Positions 50,518 through 58,702 of a stretch of 64,000 nucleotides of DNA are shown in pieces. Origin of the DNA: SXRF01 sp038043465 (lineage in GTDB: Bacteria > Pseudomonadota > Alphaproteobacteria > Rickettsiales > SXRF01). The notes below the pieces were generated by a model. That model searched no databases. It was not told the origin of the DNA and saw only the letters and a list, made by a program, of their open reading frames with translations. The translations under genes and the position numbers were made by a program. Where the stretch lies: contig JBBTBX010000005.1 in the NCBI GenBank assembly GCA_038043465.1, positions 110,934 through 174,933 on the forward strand, written 5' to 3'. Within the stretch, counting starts at the first letter, position 1. The number at the start of each line of letters is the position of its first letter.

Positions 50518-50532
50518 TTAACAAATCGTTAA
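50518..50532. promoter_or_regulatory. Putative CtrA-binding site upstream of ctrA
   Basis: TTAACAAATCGTTAA fits the CtrA box TTAA-N7-TTAA (TTAAC, five bases, GTTAA). It lies 22-36 bp before the ctrA ATG, close to or within the expected promoter. CtrA autoregulation is well known in Caulobacter. Confidence 0.7.
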
Positions 50533-50702
50533 ATTATTAATTTATAGTTAAGCACAAAAAAAACATTACTACAACTATTTATTCTGTAATTTACTCAACA
50601 AAAACTCTATAGTGCTGAAAAACCACCTTTTCAAATTTAACACTGCAACCTTTGTATGTGAATCCTCTTATGATGTCAATTAAGAAAGACTAGGTAATAA
50701 AA

Positions 50703-52040
50703 ATGCAGCTTGAAGAAATAAATAACATACAGGAAGTTACAGTAACTGGCGTTGTCGTCGCCGTACTCGGCATGCTCATCGAATGTGCGGGGATTGAAAG
50801 GCTGCTCAGCGTTGGTGCGCGTTGCAGCATAATCGGCACGCGGGGTTTAAGCGGAACACAACCATCAGTTGCCGCCGAGGTAGTTGGCTTCCGTGATAAT
50901 CGGGCATTATTAATGCCTTTTGGCAGCATTGAAGGTATAGGGCCAGGGGCAAGGGTAATAATAGAGGAAAATGCCAGTGTCTGTTACCCCAGCGATGGCT
51001 GGCTGGGGCGGGTAATCAATGCTATGGGCGAGCCGGTAGACGGCAAAGGCCCTTTACGTATGGGTACAAAGCCTTATCCACTGCGAGCGGAAGCACCATC
51101 AGCGCATGAGCGGATGCGAGTTCGGGGCAAGCTCAATATGGGCGTGCGGGGCATGAACACTTTCCTGAGCTGCTGCCGTGGTCAGCGTATGGGTATTTTC
51201 GCCGGTTCTGGCGTAGGAAAATCGATTTTAATGTCGATGTTGGCAAGAAATTCGCAGGCAGATATCAACGTTATTGGGTTAATTGGTGAACGCTCCCGCG
51301 AGTTGCAGGAGTTCATTGAGGATGATTTAGGTGAAGAAGGGCTGAAACGTTCAGTTATAATTGTGGCGACATCCAGCGAATACGCGCTTCTACGCCGGCA
51401 ATCCGCCTATCTCACCATGTCGGTTGCCGAGTATTTCCGCGATACTGGGCGCGATGTTTTATGCCTGATGGATAGCGTAACCCGTTTTGCCATGGCGCAG
51501 CGCGAGATCGGCCTTTCCGCAGGCGAACCACCAACCAGCAAAGGCTACACTCCAACCGTATTTGCCGAACTTCCCAAGCTTCTGGAACGTGCCGGTCCCG
51601 GAAAAGCCGGACAGGGCAGCATCACCGGACTTTTTACCGTATTAGTTGAGGGCGATGACACTAACGAGCCAGTATCCGACACAGTGCGCGGGATTCTCGA
51701 CGGACATATTATTTTAGACCGGGCAATAGCCCAGCGCGGACGCTTCCCAGCAGTTAATATCTTAAAGAGCGTATCGCGTACGATGCCAGATTGCAACACT
51801 GAGCAAGAAAATGCATTAGTGCAGGTCGCCCGTCGCCTGCTTTCAACTTATGATGACATGGCGGAGATGATTCGCCTCGGGGCATACCGCAAAGGCTCAG
51901 ATTCAACAGTCGATCAGGCAATCCAGTATTATCCGGCACTTGAGGATTTCCTGCGCCAGCGCAAAGATGAAAAAACCACGCTCGATGAAGGCTATGACCA
52001 ACTCGCCAAGCTGCTGGGAATCGCCAATTGGCGGGGGTAG
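50703..52040 (+). CDS. fliI: Flagellum-specific ATPase FliI
   Basis: The 445-residue F1-beta-like ATPase has Walker A GIFAGSGVGKSILMSML, Walker B VLCLMDSVTRFAMAQREIG and FTVLVEGDDTNEPVSDTVRG, signature blocks of FliI. It acts with FliH and FliJ at the export gate. The last 41 bp (52000-52040) are duplicated at 52471-52511 with two differences. fliJ, usually adjacent, follows only after 2 kb of toxin-antitoxin and SPFH genes. Confidence 0.97.
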   Translation: MQLEEINNIQEVTVTGVVVAVLGMLIECAGIERLLSVGARCSIIGTRGLSGTQPSVAAEVVGFRDNRALLMPFGSIEGIGPGARVIIEENASVCYPSDGWLGRVINAMGEPVDGKGPLRMGTKPYPLRAEAPSAHERMRVRGKLNMGVRGMNTFLSCCRGQRMGIFAGSGVGKSILMSMLARNSQADINVIGLIGERSRELQEFIEDDLGEEGLKRSVIIVATSSEYALLRRQSAYLTMSVAEYFRDTGRDVLCLMDSVTRFAMAQREIGLSAGEPPTSKGYTPTVFAELPKLLERAGPGKAGQGSITGLFTVLVEGDDTNEPVSDTVRGILDGHIILDRAIAQRGRFPAVNILKSVSRTMPDCNTEQENALVQVARRLLSTYDDMAEMIRLGAYRKGSDSTVDQAIQYYPALEDFLRQRKDEKTTLDEGYDQLAKLLGIANWRG

Positions 52041-52071
52041 CATTACCTCTTGCGGGGTGAGAGGTATGTTT

Positions 52072-52106
52072 CGTAGTTGCGTAATTCGTAGTTGCGTAAA
52101 TCGTAT
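52072..52106. repeat. Heptamer-like repeats (CGTAGTTG, CGTAATT)
   Basis: Four CGTANNT units with 7-8 bp spacing follow fliI inside the segment bracketed by the fliI-end duplication. The word is that of the arrays at 21546 and 59661. Confidence 0.6.
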
Positions 52107-52157
52107 TAATCATGCGTCAAATGTTGAAATAATAAATTATCACTAGAAGGAAAAATT

Positions 52158-52472
52158 ATGGCAAAATTATTAAAAAATCCGCATCCTGGAGATATATTAA
52201 AGTATGAGTTTCTCGATGAATTAGCCATGAGTCAGAATGCGCTGGCTGATGCAATAAATGTTCCGCGCAACCGTATCCACGCAATTGTAAAAGGCACTCG
52301 CGATATAACCGCTGACACTGACTTGCGCCTATGCAAATTTTTTAGGCTTTCCGAAGGTTATTTCCTGCGCCTGCAAAACGCTTTTGATACATTGGAAGCA
52401 AAGCGTAAAATCTCCGCGCAAATTGCAAAAATAACCCCAATTACAAACTCCGAGCAAAGAACTGGTGCTTAA
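52158..52472 (+). CDS. higA: HigA-family antitoxin, orphan (no toxin gene beside it)
   Basis: The 104-residue Xre-type protein has the HigA entry NPHPGDILKYEFLDELAMSQ, then ALADAINVPRNRIHAIVKGT and the end YFLRLQNAFDTLEAKR. HigB normally lies directly upstream, but only 117 bp separate fliI from this gene and no toxin frame is present. AGAAGGA precedes the start. The stop codon is formed at the edge of the right-hand copy of the fliI-end repeat. It may be a solitary regulator or the surviving half of a captured module. Confidence 0.9.
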   Translation: MAKLLKNPHPGDILKYEFLDELAMSQNALADAINVPRNRIHAIVKGTRDITADTDLRLCKFFRLSEGYFLRLQNAFDTLEAKRKISAQIAKITPITNSEQRTGA

Positions 52473-52511
52473 CTCGCCAAGCTACTGGGAATCGCCAATT
52501 GGCGGAGGTAG
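52471..52511. repeat. 41-bp direct repeat of the fliI 3' end (partner at 52000-52040)
   Basis: The segment from AACTCGCCAAG to GGCGGAGGTAG repeats the last 41 bp of fliI, matching 39 of 41 positions. It contains the inner palindrome GCCAATTGGC. The two copies are 471 bp apart and enclose the orphan higA. This is what insertion by site-specific recombination at a gene end, or a tandem duplication, would leave. Confidence 0.9.
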
Positions 52512-52559
52512 AATAAAAATAATCATTGATATTGGGATATATTTGCTGTAGCATAAATT

Positions 52560-52829
52560 ATGAAAATTCAGTTTGATGACATAAAAAACGCCATGAATAT
52601 CGAAAAACATGGATTTTCATTGGATGCATTTGAATTGTTGGATATGTCGTCTGCTATTTTTCATGAAGATAAGCGCAAGGAATATGGTGAAAAGCGTATA
52701 AGGGTTTACGCATTATTACGGGGGAGACTTTGTACTGCCGTATTCACACCGCGTGATAACGGTTATCGCATCATCAGCTTTCGTAAGGCAAATGCTAAAG
52801 AAAGAAAAAAATATGAAAAAGAAGCCTAA
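52560..52829 (+). CDS. brnT: BrnT-family toxin, second copy
   Basis: The 89-residue DUF497 protein shows FDDIKNAMNIEKHGFSLDAF, then EYGEKRIRVYALLRGRLCTA and RIISFRKANAKERKKYE. It has the same architecture as the copy at 33142 but is clearly diverged, so the two pairs were probably acquired separately. It overlaps the BrnA gene by 17 bp. Confidence 0.9.
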   Translation: MKIQFDDIKNAMNIEKHGFSLDAFELLDMSSAIFHEDKRKEYGEKRIRVYALLRGRLCTAVFTPRDNGYRIISFRKANAKERKKYEKEA

Positions 52830-53127
52830 AAAAATAATACTTACTGGTTTAGATAAAGATGGTGTTCCTGATAGCGAAACACCGGAATGGACAACAGCCC
52901 AATTCCGTACAGCGAAACGAGGAATTGATGGTTTGTCTGAGCTAATTGGAGAAGAGGCAGTAAAACCACTTCGGAAAGTTGGGCGACCAAAATCAGCATC
53001 CCCAAAACGTAATGGAACACTGCGTCTGGCTGGTGATCTATGGGAACAAATCAAAGCTTCTGGGCGAGGTTATAATTCGCGTGTCGAGAATGTTCTGCGT
53101 GAAGCGGTTGAGCGCGGAAAAATATAG
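52813..53127 (+). CDS. brnA: BrnA-family antitoxin, second copy
   Basis: The 104-residue protein has a Lys-rich start (MKKKPKKIIL), the linker KVGRPKSASPKRNGTLRLAG and a C-terminal ribbon-helix-helix-type segment GRGYNSRVENVLREAVERG. The ATG inside the end of brnT is used; a GTG 20 codons upstream is in-frame but would lie within brnT. It pairs with brnT. Confidence 0.86.
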   Translation: MKKKPKKIILTGLDKDGVPDSETPEWTTAQFRTAKRGIDGLSELIGEEAVKPLRKVGRPKSASPKRNGTLRLAGDLWEQIKASGRGYNSRVENVLREAVERGKI

Positions 53128-53132
53128 GTCAT

Positions 53133-53960
53133 CTATCTTCCAAGATTCAGAACAGGGGCTGACTCTTTGTCTGATGTCATCACAATCAAAAGACTATTGA
53201 TAAGCTCGGCTCTTTTATCATCAGAAATTTTTATATCACTCTTACTTTGGAAATGCTTCATCACTTCGTCAATAATGGCAAGGGCATTCTCCACCATATA
53301 TTGCCGTGCCTGAAAAATCGCCACAGCCTGCTGGCGTTTGAGCATGGCAGACGCAATTTCCGGTGAATAGGCAAGATGGGTTAGTTTTATATCTTCAATA
53401 ATAATCCCTGCCACAGCAAGTTTATCCTGCAGCATTTCCTTTAATTTTGCAGCAACTTCATCAATATTACCACGCAGCGACGTTTCTTTCTCCGAATCAT
53501 AAGGATAATGCGCTGCCAGCGTACGAATAGCCATGTCACTCTGATTGGCAAGGAAACTTTTGTAATTATCAATATTCAGCGATGCCTGTGCTGAATCAAT
53601 CACCCGCCACACCACTATCGCGCCAATCTCAATAGGGTTGCCATTGAGATCATTAACCTTCAAATGATCCGTGACAAAATTGGTGAGTTTCAGCGAAACA
53701 GTTTTTTTCACGCTAAGCGGTATCGTGAATAGAAAGCCATTTTGTTTTATTGTGCCTATGTATTTTCCAAAAAACGTAATCACCTTTGCTTCATTAGGAG
53801 AAACTATGGTAAATCCGGTTAGGCACAAAACAACAATAATAATGACGGGAATCAATAGCGGTTTGACTGTAGACGCTGAGAATACAAGCATCGCGGCTAA
53901 TATAAAAAACCACAAAAATCCATTGGAGCATACGGCTGGTTTATCTGTTATCTGTTGCAT
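53133..53960 (-). CDS. SPFH/Band 7 (stomatin-prohibitin) domain protein
   Basis: The 275-residue protein has two short membrane segments near the N-terminus (about 15-50) and then the SPFH domain: SPNEAKVITFFGKYIGTIKQ, IEIGAIVVWRVIDSAQASLN, and LEKLD-like helices including IIIEDIKLTHLAYSPEIASAM. Members scaffold membrane microdomains and often bind proteases. The start at 53960 follows GGGATC; 40 further in-frame codons upstream look non-coding. It lies in the block that separates fliI from fliJ. Confidence 0.88.
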   Translation of the reverse strand: MQQITDKPAVCSNGFLWFFILAAMLVFSASTVKPLLIPVIIIVVLCLTGFTIVSPNEAKVITFFGKYIGTIKQNGFLFTIPLSVKKTVSLKLTNFVTDHLKVNDLNGNPIEIGAIVVWRVIDSAQASLNIDNYKSFLANQSDMAIRTLAAHYPYDSEKETSLRGNIDEVAAKLKEMLQDKLAVAGIIIEDIKLTHLAYSPEIASAMLKRQQAVAIFQARQYMVENALAIIDEVMKHFQSKSDIKISDDKRAELINSLLIVMTSDKESAPVLNLGR

Positions 53961-54101
53961 ATGATCCCTTTCGCAATAATTTCTCACTTGTCGTGATTTT
54001 AGAACTATATTTTGAAAATAATACAAAAATCGTATAAAGCATAACGGCTGGTTACTATAGCAATACTCCGAATCTGGCATAGACTGGAAGATAAATAAAC
54101 A

Positions 54102-54524
54102 ATGAAAACCCTAGACACACTGATCCGCCTGCACAAGCGCACACTCGATGAATTGCGCCGCAATATGGTGTCGTTGGAAAACCAGAAAAGCCAGTTGCAA
54201 CAGGCAATAGTGAATCTGCAGAAAGACCTTGATAAAGAAATTCTGCTTGCTGGCGAACAGCCGGAAATGTCGCATTTTTTTGGCGAGTTTGCCAAAAGGA
54301 TAAAAAACCGTCAGGATAATCTGCGCGATGAGATTCGCTCACTTGACGTGAAAATAACCGAGCTTAACGGCAAAATTTTTGAAGCATTTGCCGAACTGAA
54401 AAAATATGAAATCGCCAGAGAAAATGCTAAACAACGCGCGCGCGAAGCCGAAAACCGCAAGGAAACTATAATGCTTGATGAAATCGCCGCCCAGCAATTC
54501 CTGAAAAAGCAGTCAGAGGCGTAG
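54102..54524 (+). CDS. fliJ: Flagellar export protein FliJ-like
   Basis: The 140-residue, entirely coiled-coil protein reads MKTLDTLIRLHKRTLDELRR, LENQKSQLQQAIVNLQKDLD and KKYEIARENAKQRAREAENR. Length and charged heptads fit FliJ, the stalk-like partner of the FliI hexamer. Similarity in the family is low, and the call relies on fold, size and the nearby fliI on the same strand. The intergenic insertion between the two is 2 kb. Confidence 0.75.
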   Translation: MKTLDTLIRLHKRTLDELRRNMVSLENQKSQLQQAIVNLQKDLDKEILLAGEQPEMSHFFGEFAKRIKNRQDNLRDEIRSLDVKITELNGKIFEAFAELKKYEIARENAKQRAREAENRKETIMLDEIAAQQFLKKQSEA

Positions 54525-54541
54525 GATATAGCTAAAAAATA

Positions 54542-55408
54542 TTACCGCGACCTATATCCAGGCTGGTTTTCTCTTTGTGGATGGAATGCATCGTTTAACT
54601 GAGAGACTATAGAATAATGATCCGTATCTATCGACATTAAAGCCCGACTCTTGATTCCACTAATATTATTCTCTCTTATAAGCTCCGCTTTAACTGCTTC
54701 TCTATCTCTTTTGTCAGATGGCTTAATACCCGCTGCATTTTCTCTATCCCTACCATAAAACTTAATATCAATATATTTATCTATGTATTTATTATCAATA
54801 GCCGAACCGACTTTCTCATATTTTTCATTAGGCTTAAGTTTATCCCATTCCTTCAATTCTTCCAATTTTATATTCATTTTCCTTATAAAATCTAACTGGC
54901 TCTTTGAACCTTCCAGATCTTTCAATATTCCATCATATCGTTCAGTTGGTATTCCTTTATATTTATATTTTTCTTCTATAGCCCGCGTAATTTTATTAAT
55001 TTTCTCAGCAGGCTTAAGTTTATTCCACTTCTTCAATTCTTCCAGTTCCAATTCATGTTTGTCTACAAAACGCTCAAGCGTATCAAGCCTCAGATTATTA
55101 CACAATCTCAATTCTTTAAATGCTTCATGATATTCTTTCTCATATTCATTCAGCTTATTTTTTCTTCCTTCAGTATATTGTTTTTCCTCATCCAATGCCC
55201 TCTCCAGTAGCTGGGCAGGACTACGATTAGCAAGCACGCTCTTCAAATAATCACTGGGATTTTTTGGGTCATATTTCACGCCTGATAAATCAGCCGGAGG
55301 ATTATTAACTAGGGTTCTGCTTACTATAAACTCAATCAACACCTTATGCCCATCAGGCAGGGAATTATATTTGGCAATATTAGAACCTGTTTTTTCTTTA
55401 GCAATCAT
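54542..55408 (-). CDS. Unrecognised helical protein with an internal 33-residue duplication and a basic tail
   Basis: The 288-residue, Lys/Glu/Leu-rich protein has no signal or membrane segment. A repeat of about 33 residues occurs twice: LELEELKKWNKLKPAEKI near 120-152 and IKLEELKEWDKLKPNEKY near 177-210. It ends in HPQRENQPGYRSR. The N-terminal YNSLPDGHKVLIEFIVSRTL resembles FDKLPKEEQTLINNIISSER of the small gene at 63441, suggesting distant kinship. It may be a secreted substrate (inference). AAAGGG precedes the ATG. Confidence 0.6.
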   Translation of the reverse strand: MIAKEKTGSNIAKYNSLPDGHKVLIEFIVSRTLVNNPPADLSGVKYDPKNPSDYLKSVLANRSPAQLLERALDEEKQYTEGRKNKLNEYEKEYHEAFKELRLCNNLRLDTLERFVDKHELELEELKKWNKLKPAEKINKITRAIEEKYKYKGIPTERYDGILKDLEGSKSQLDFIRKMNIKLEELKEWDKLKPNEKYEKVGSAIDNKYIDKYIDIKFYGRDRENAAGIKPSDKRDREAVKAELIRENNISGIKSRALMSIDTDHYSIVSQLNDAFHPQRENQPGYRSR

Positions 55409-55561
55409 AAAATAACCCTTTGTTTATCATATTTGTTTTTGAGACATCCTGATACTAACACAACAAAGAAATAATAATTGTTAAAGTTTTTTGAAGGTTC
55501 ATGTGCAAGTTTATTACAATAGCAACATATTGATTTTACTAAATAGTGCCGCCAACAATAA

Positions 55562-56701
55562 CTAACGCAAACCCCTGCGACTCGGCAAATCATCGCGGTG
55601 GACATAGGCATTAAGCAGCAAGCCTATCGCAAACACGCTGGAAAGCATGATACTCCCGCCATATGACATCAGCGGCAACGGAACTCCCACCACCGGAAGC
55701 AACCCCATGACCATACCACAATTAATCAAAATGTGAATAAATAAAAGAGCGACCACTCCAGCCGCCACCATTGCCCCAAAAGTACTGCGGCTGCGTAAGC
55801 TCACCAGCATCCCCGCGCCGAGCAGCAGCATATATAACAGCAGTAAAGTTATACTGCCGAAAAATCCGAATTCTTCTGCGAACATTGTAAAAATAAAATC
55901 GGTATGTTTTTCCGGCAGGAAATTAAGCTGGCTTTGCGATCCTTGCAGATAACCTTTGCCGAGCAGCCCGCCTGAGCCAATAGCAATCATCGACTGCAAA
56001 ATATTATATCCGGCTCCCAGCGGATCTTGCTGCGGATCCAGAAAAGTCAGCACCCGTCTCTTCTGATAGGAATGCATAAAATGCCACAGCACAGGTGTTG
56101 CAGAAACCACAGCGAGTATCCCACCTATAAAATATCGCCATTTCACTCCGGCAAGAAAACACATGACAAGCCCAACCACCACCATGATGGTGGTAGTGCC
56201 AAGATTCGGCTGACGTAAAATAAAAAACGCTGGAAGTGCAACAATCATAAGCGGAATAATGAGAAAAGTAACACGCCTTACGTCATTCTGGTGACTGTTA
56301 TGAAAATACCGCGCCAGCACCAGAATAACCGCCAGCTTCATAAATTCCGATGGCTGCAGGTTGAACCCGCCAAGCTTTACCCAGCGTTGCGCTCCCATCC
56401 CGATATGTCCGGCAACATCCACAGCCACAAGCACCAGCAGACACAGGAAATATATGATATAGGCATAATCCAGCAAAACCCGCATCGGCAGCACGGCAAT
56501 AACCAGCATAACAACAAAGGCAACGCTAAAACGGGTAAATTGCTGCGAAAAATAAATCGCGCCATCTTCCCCACCTGCGGAATACATCATGGCAAGACCA
56601 ATGCCGGCAATCATGCTCATGATAAGCACGATAAACCAGTTTATTTCCATAAGCTTTAATAACGGGCTTTTTATGGCTGAATGTTGAGAACGACGACGCA
56701 T
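55562..56701 (-). CDS. rodA: Rod-shape-determining SEDS glycosyltransferase RodA
   Basis: The 379-residue SEDS protein has ten hydrophobic segments and the signatures VKLGGFNLQPSEFMKLAVIL, RVLTFLDPQQDPLGAGYNIL, LPEKHTDFIFTMFAEEFGFF and LPLMSYGGSIMLSSVFAIGL. RodA polymerises glycan strands for cell elongation with PBP2. The usual neighbour mrdA is not in the window. The length is normal. Confidence 0.95.
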   Translation of the reverse strand: MRRRSQHSAIKSPLLKLMEINWFIVLIMSMIAGIGLAMMYSAGGEDGAIYFSQQFTRFSVAFVVMLVIAVLPMRVLLDYAYIIYFLCLLVLVAVDVAGHIGMGAQRWVKLGGFNLQPSEFMKLAVILVLARYFHNSHQNDVRRVTFLIIPLMIVALPAFFILRQPNLGTTTIMVVVGLVMCFLAGVKWRYFIGGILAVVSATPVLWHFMHSYQKRRVLTFLDPQQDPLGAGYNILQSMIAIGSGGLLGKGYLQGSQSQLNFLPEKHTDFIFTMFAEEFGFFGSITLLLLYMLLLGAGMLVSLRSRSTFGAMVAAGVVALLFIHILINCGMVMGLLPVVGVPLPLMSYGGSIMLSSVFAIGLLLNAYVHRDDLPSRRGLR

Positions 56702-56732
56702 AGAAGTTTTTATAAACTATTTTTTTTTGCTT

Positions 56733-56796
56733 GTCATCCCGAGCGTAGCCGAGGGATCTTGTCAAAACAAAGGCCTCTCGACAAGCTCGAGGTGAC
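56733..56796. repeat. GTCAT...GTGAC palindromic repeat
   Basis: The 64-bp unit begins GTCATCCCGAGCGTAGCCGA and ends TCGACAAGCTCGAGGTGAC. Its right arm matches the repeat at 49701-49776. It lies between terL and rodA. Confidence 0.75.
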
Positions 56797-56803
56797 AAAA
56801 CTT

Positions 56804-56835
56804 CCCTAATCCCTAATCCCTAATCCCTAATCCCT
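56804..56835. repeat. Tandem heptamer CCCTAAT, about 4.5 copies
   Basis: Four perfect CCCTAAT units plus a partial unit end five bases before the terL stop codon side. No opposing arm is present. The unit is seven bases long like the other word arrays of this window. Confidence 0.85.
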
Positions 56836-56839
56836 ATTT

Positions 56840-58228
56840 CTACAACCTCCTGATACTCAACTTCTCAAAGCTCTGCCTGCGTTTCCAATCGAGATATTGC
56901 GTGAGCGCGTCGACCTGATCATCATGCGCGCCCCCTGGAAAAGAAAAAAGTTCCGCCTCAAAATCAGCAAGCCATTTTGCCTGTGCAGGCAACAGCAGTT
57001 TTCCCGCTTCAATCATCGCCGAAACCGCAGCGAACCGTGAAATTTTGTCAGATTTCGGATTAATTCCAAGCAGTGGCAGATGACTTTCCCGCTTCACATC
57101 CTGTAGTAATTGCTGCCCGCTCGCCTTATCCTCCAGCAAAATCACATTCGGTTTAAATTCCTCCGCTAATCTATAAAACATTTTCTTTAAATCCGGATAT
57201 TCAAGGCGTACCACCCGCGCATCGTGCAGATAACTTCGCCCATCGGCTTCAACAAAAGTCAGGCAGACGCTCGCGTCATTATGCGCCCCGCTTTTAATCG
57301 CCGTGTCCCAGCTTTGCACAATATAATCAAAAACCTCCGGCAAATTTGTATAGCGCGCCAGCCAATTTCTTTTTATCATACCCCCATCTTCAGGCTGCGG
57401 ATTTTGTTGATACTGTGCAGCAAAGGCACTGCTTCCCAGTTCAATTTTTGCCCGTTCAATCAGAAACATATTCTCACGCTCTGGATGCAGCAATTCCCCA
57501 GCTTCACGAATTTTTGTCACAGCTTTAAAACTATATTTTTTTTGCTGCATGGAAACCGCAGGCAGGCAGAGATGCTCCCACCCGCCTTTTGCCAATAAAT
57601 ATCCGCTTAAATCCTCGCTGTGCAGACGTTGCATGACCAGAACAATCACCCCTTTTTTCTTGTTATCAAGGCGGGTTGCAAATGTATTATCAAACCAGCT
57701 ATTGACACGCGTCCGCCAGTTTTTATTCATTGCCTGCGCCGGACTGATAGGATCGTCAATAATCAGGAAATTACCGCCCTCGCCTATCACACTCGCGCCC
57801 ACCGAGCTTGCCATACGGAAACCGCGCTGCGTGGTCACAAATTTTTGTTTCTGGTTCTGCTCACGTGTCAGCTTTACTTCCGGAAATATATTCTGATACC
57901 ACGGACTGGAAATAAGCAACCGCGAATCAACCGAATGTTTTATGCTGAGTGATGCAGCGTAACTCGCGGCAATAATCCGCGCTTTGGGATTATGCCCTAA
58001 AATCCACGCTGGCCATGCCACACTGACACACACCGATTTCAGCGAGCGCGGTGGTATATTGATAATCAGGCGGGTAATTTGTGCTTTGCGGGCAGCTTCC
58101 AGATATTCGGCGATTAAATTAATATGCCAGTTCGACAAGAATTCCGTGCCCGGATCAACAGTCTCCAAAGTTTTTCCAATAAATGTTGGAAAATCACACT
58201 CTATCAGCTCGTCATACCACAAAGGCAT
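56840..58228 (-). CDS. terL: Phage-type terminase large subunit
   Basis: The 462-residue protein has an N-terminal ATPase domain with a Walker A-like PPRSLKS, Walker B LIIDDP and the coupling region VLVMQRLHSEDLSG. The C-terminal RNase H-like nuclease has acidic residues in QSWDTAIKSG, VILLEDKASGQQLL and GGAHDDQVDALTQYL. This matches the TIGR01630-type terminase. No capsid, portal or tail gene adjoins it. Isolated terminase-like genes of gene-transfer-agent type are known in alphaproteobacteria, and this may be one. The length is full and the motifs intact. Confidence 0.9.
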   Translation of the reverse strand: MPLWYDELIECDFPTFIGKTLETVDPGTEFLSNWHINLIAEYLEAARKAQITRLIINIPPRSLKSVCVSVAWPAWILGHNPKARIIAASYAASLSIKHSVDSRLLISSPWYQNIFPEVKLTREQNQKQKFVTTQRGFRMASSVGASVIGEGGNFLIIDDPISPAQAMNKNWRTRVNSWFDNTFATRLDNKKKGVIVLVMQRLHSEDLSGYLLAKGGWEHLCLPAVSMQQKKYSFKAVTKIREAGELLHPERENMFLIERAKIELGSSAFAAQYQQNPQPEDGGMIKRNWLARYTNLPEVFDYIVQSWDTAIKSGAHNDASVCLTFVEADGRSYLHDARVVRLEYPDLKKMFYRLAEEFKPNVILLEDKASGQQLLQDVKRESHLPLLGINPKSDKISRFAAVSAMIEAGKLLLPAQAKWLADFEAELFSFPGGAHDDQVDALTQYLDWKRRQSFEKLSIRRL

Positions 58229-58231
58229 TGC

Positions 58232-58579
58232 TCATACCTTTGCTTCTTCTGCTTTTTGTCTTTCGACAAAATCTTTTACCAGCGCGATATCAAATTCAGA
58301 AAGACCATCGTGAATATTTTTTTCCGGATCATCAGCAACATCATCCGCGCTTTCATCACCAAACATGGCAAGCAGCTCTGCAAGAACCACCAAATTTTCA
58401 GCAATGGATAATTTGTTTCCAAACAAAAGTTCATTGGATGCTTTTAAATCCACAATTTTATCCTTCTTTGCAACGTTTATAAGCTCAATCCTTGCTTCGA
58501 TGATAACCAGCAATTTGCGGGTGATACTGCGTAAATGTTCGGATCTGTCATATTGCAGTTTTATAATTTTCTTCGCCAT
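58232..58579 (-). CDS. Small helical protein upstream of terL, possible small-terminase-like partner
   Basis: The 115-residue protein starts at ATG 58579 (MAKKIIKLQYDRSEHLRSI). It is helical and acidic at its end, with SNELLFGNKLSIAENLVVLA, ESADDVADDPEKNIHDGL and LVKDFVERQKAEEAKV. Its stop is 3 bp before the terL start, so the two are translationally linked. Size and place fit a small terminase or GTA gene-1-like partner, but no sequence signature proves this. Confidence 0.6.
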   Translation of the reverse strand: MAKKIIKLQYDRSEHLRSITRKLLVIIEARIELINVAKKDKIVDLKASNELLFGNKLSIAENLVVLAELLAMFGDESADDVADDPEKNIHDGLSEFDIALVKDFVERQKAEEAKV

Positions 58580-58632
58580 ATAGACCAAGAATAACTGCAG
58601 CATAAATGGTCAGGAAGTGGGTATTTTTGTAT

Positions 58633-58680
58633 TGTCATCCCCGCCCAACCTTGTTTGAAAGAATTGGCGGGGATCTAAAG
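58633..58680. repeat. GTCATCCCCGCC palindromic repeat
   Basis: The 48-bp unit has opposing CCCCGCC and GGCGGGG with TTGTTTGAAAGAATT between. The same unit is found in inverted orientation within 31021-31121. Confidence 0.75.
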
Positions 58681-58702
58681 CAAAAATCACTGTAGATAAC
58701 AC

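Noticed and set aside
56804..56835. Telomere-like CCCTAAT array as a chromosome or plasmid end
   Set aside because: It lies between intact genes and belongs to the general class of seven-base word arrays in this window.
56840..58579. Prophage
   Set aside because: Only the terminase and a small partner are present; flanking genes are housekeeping or membrane genes and no integrase, capsid, portal or tail gene is seen.
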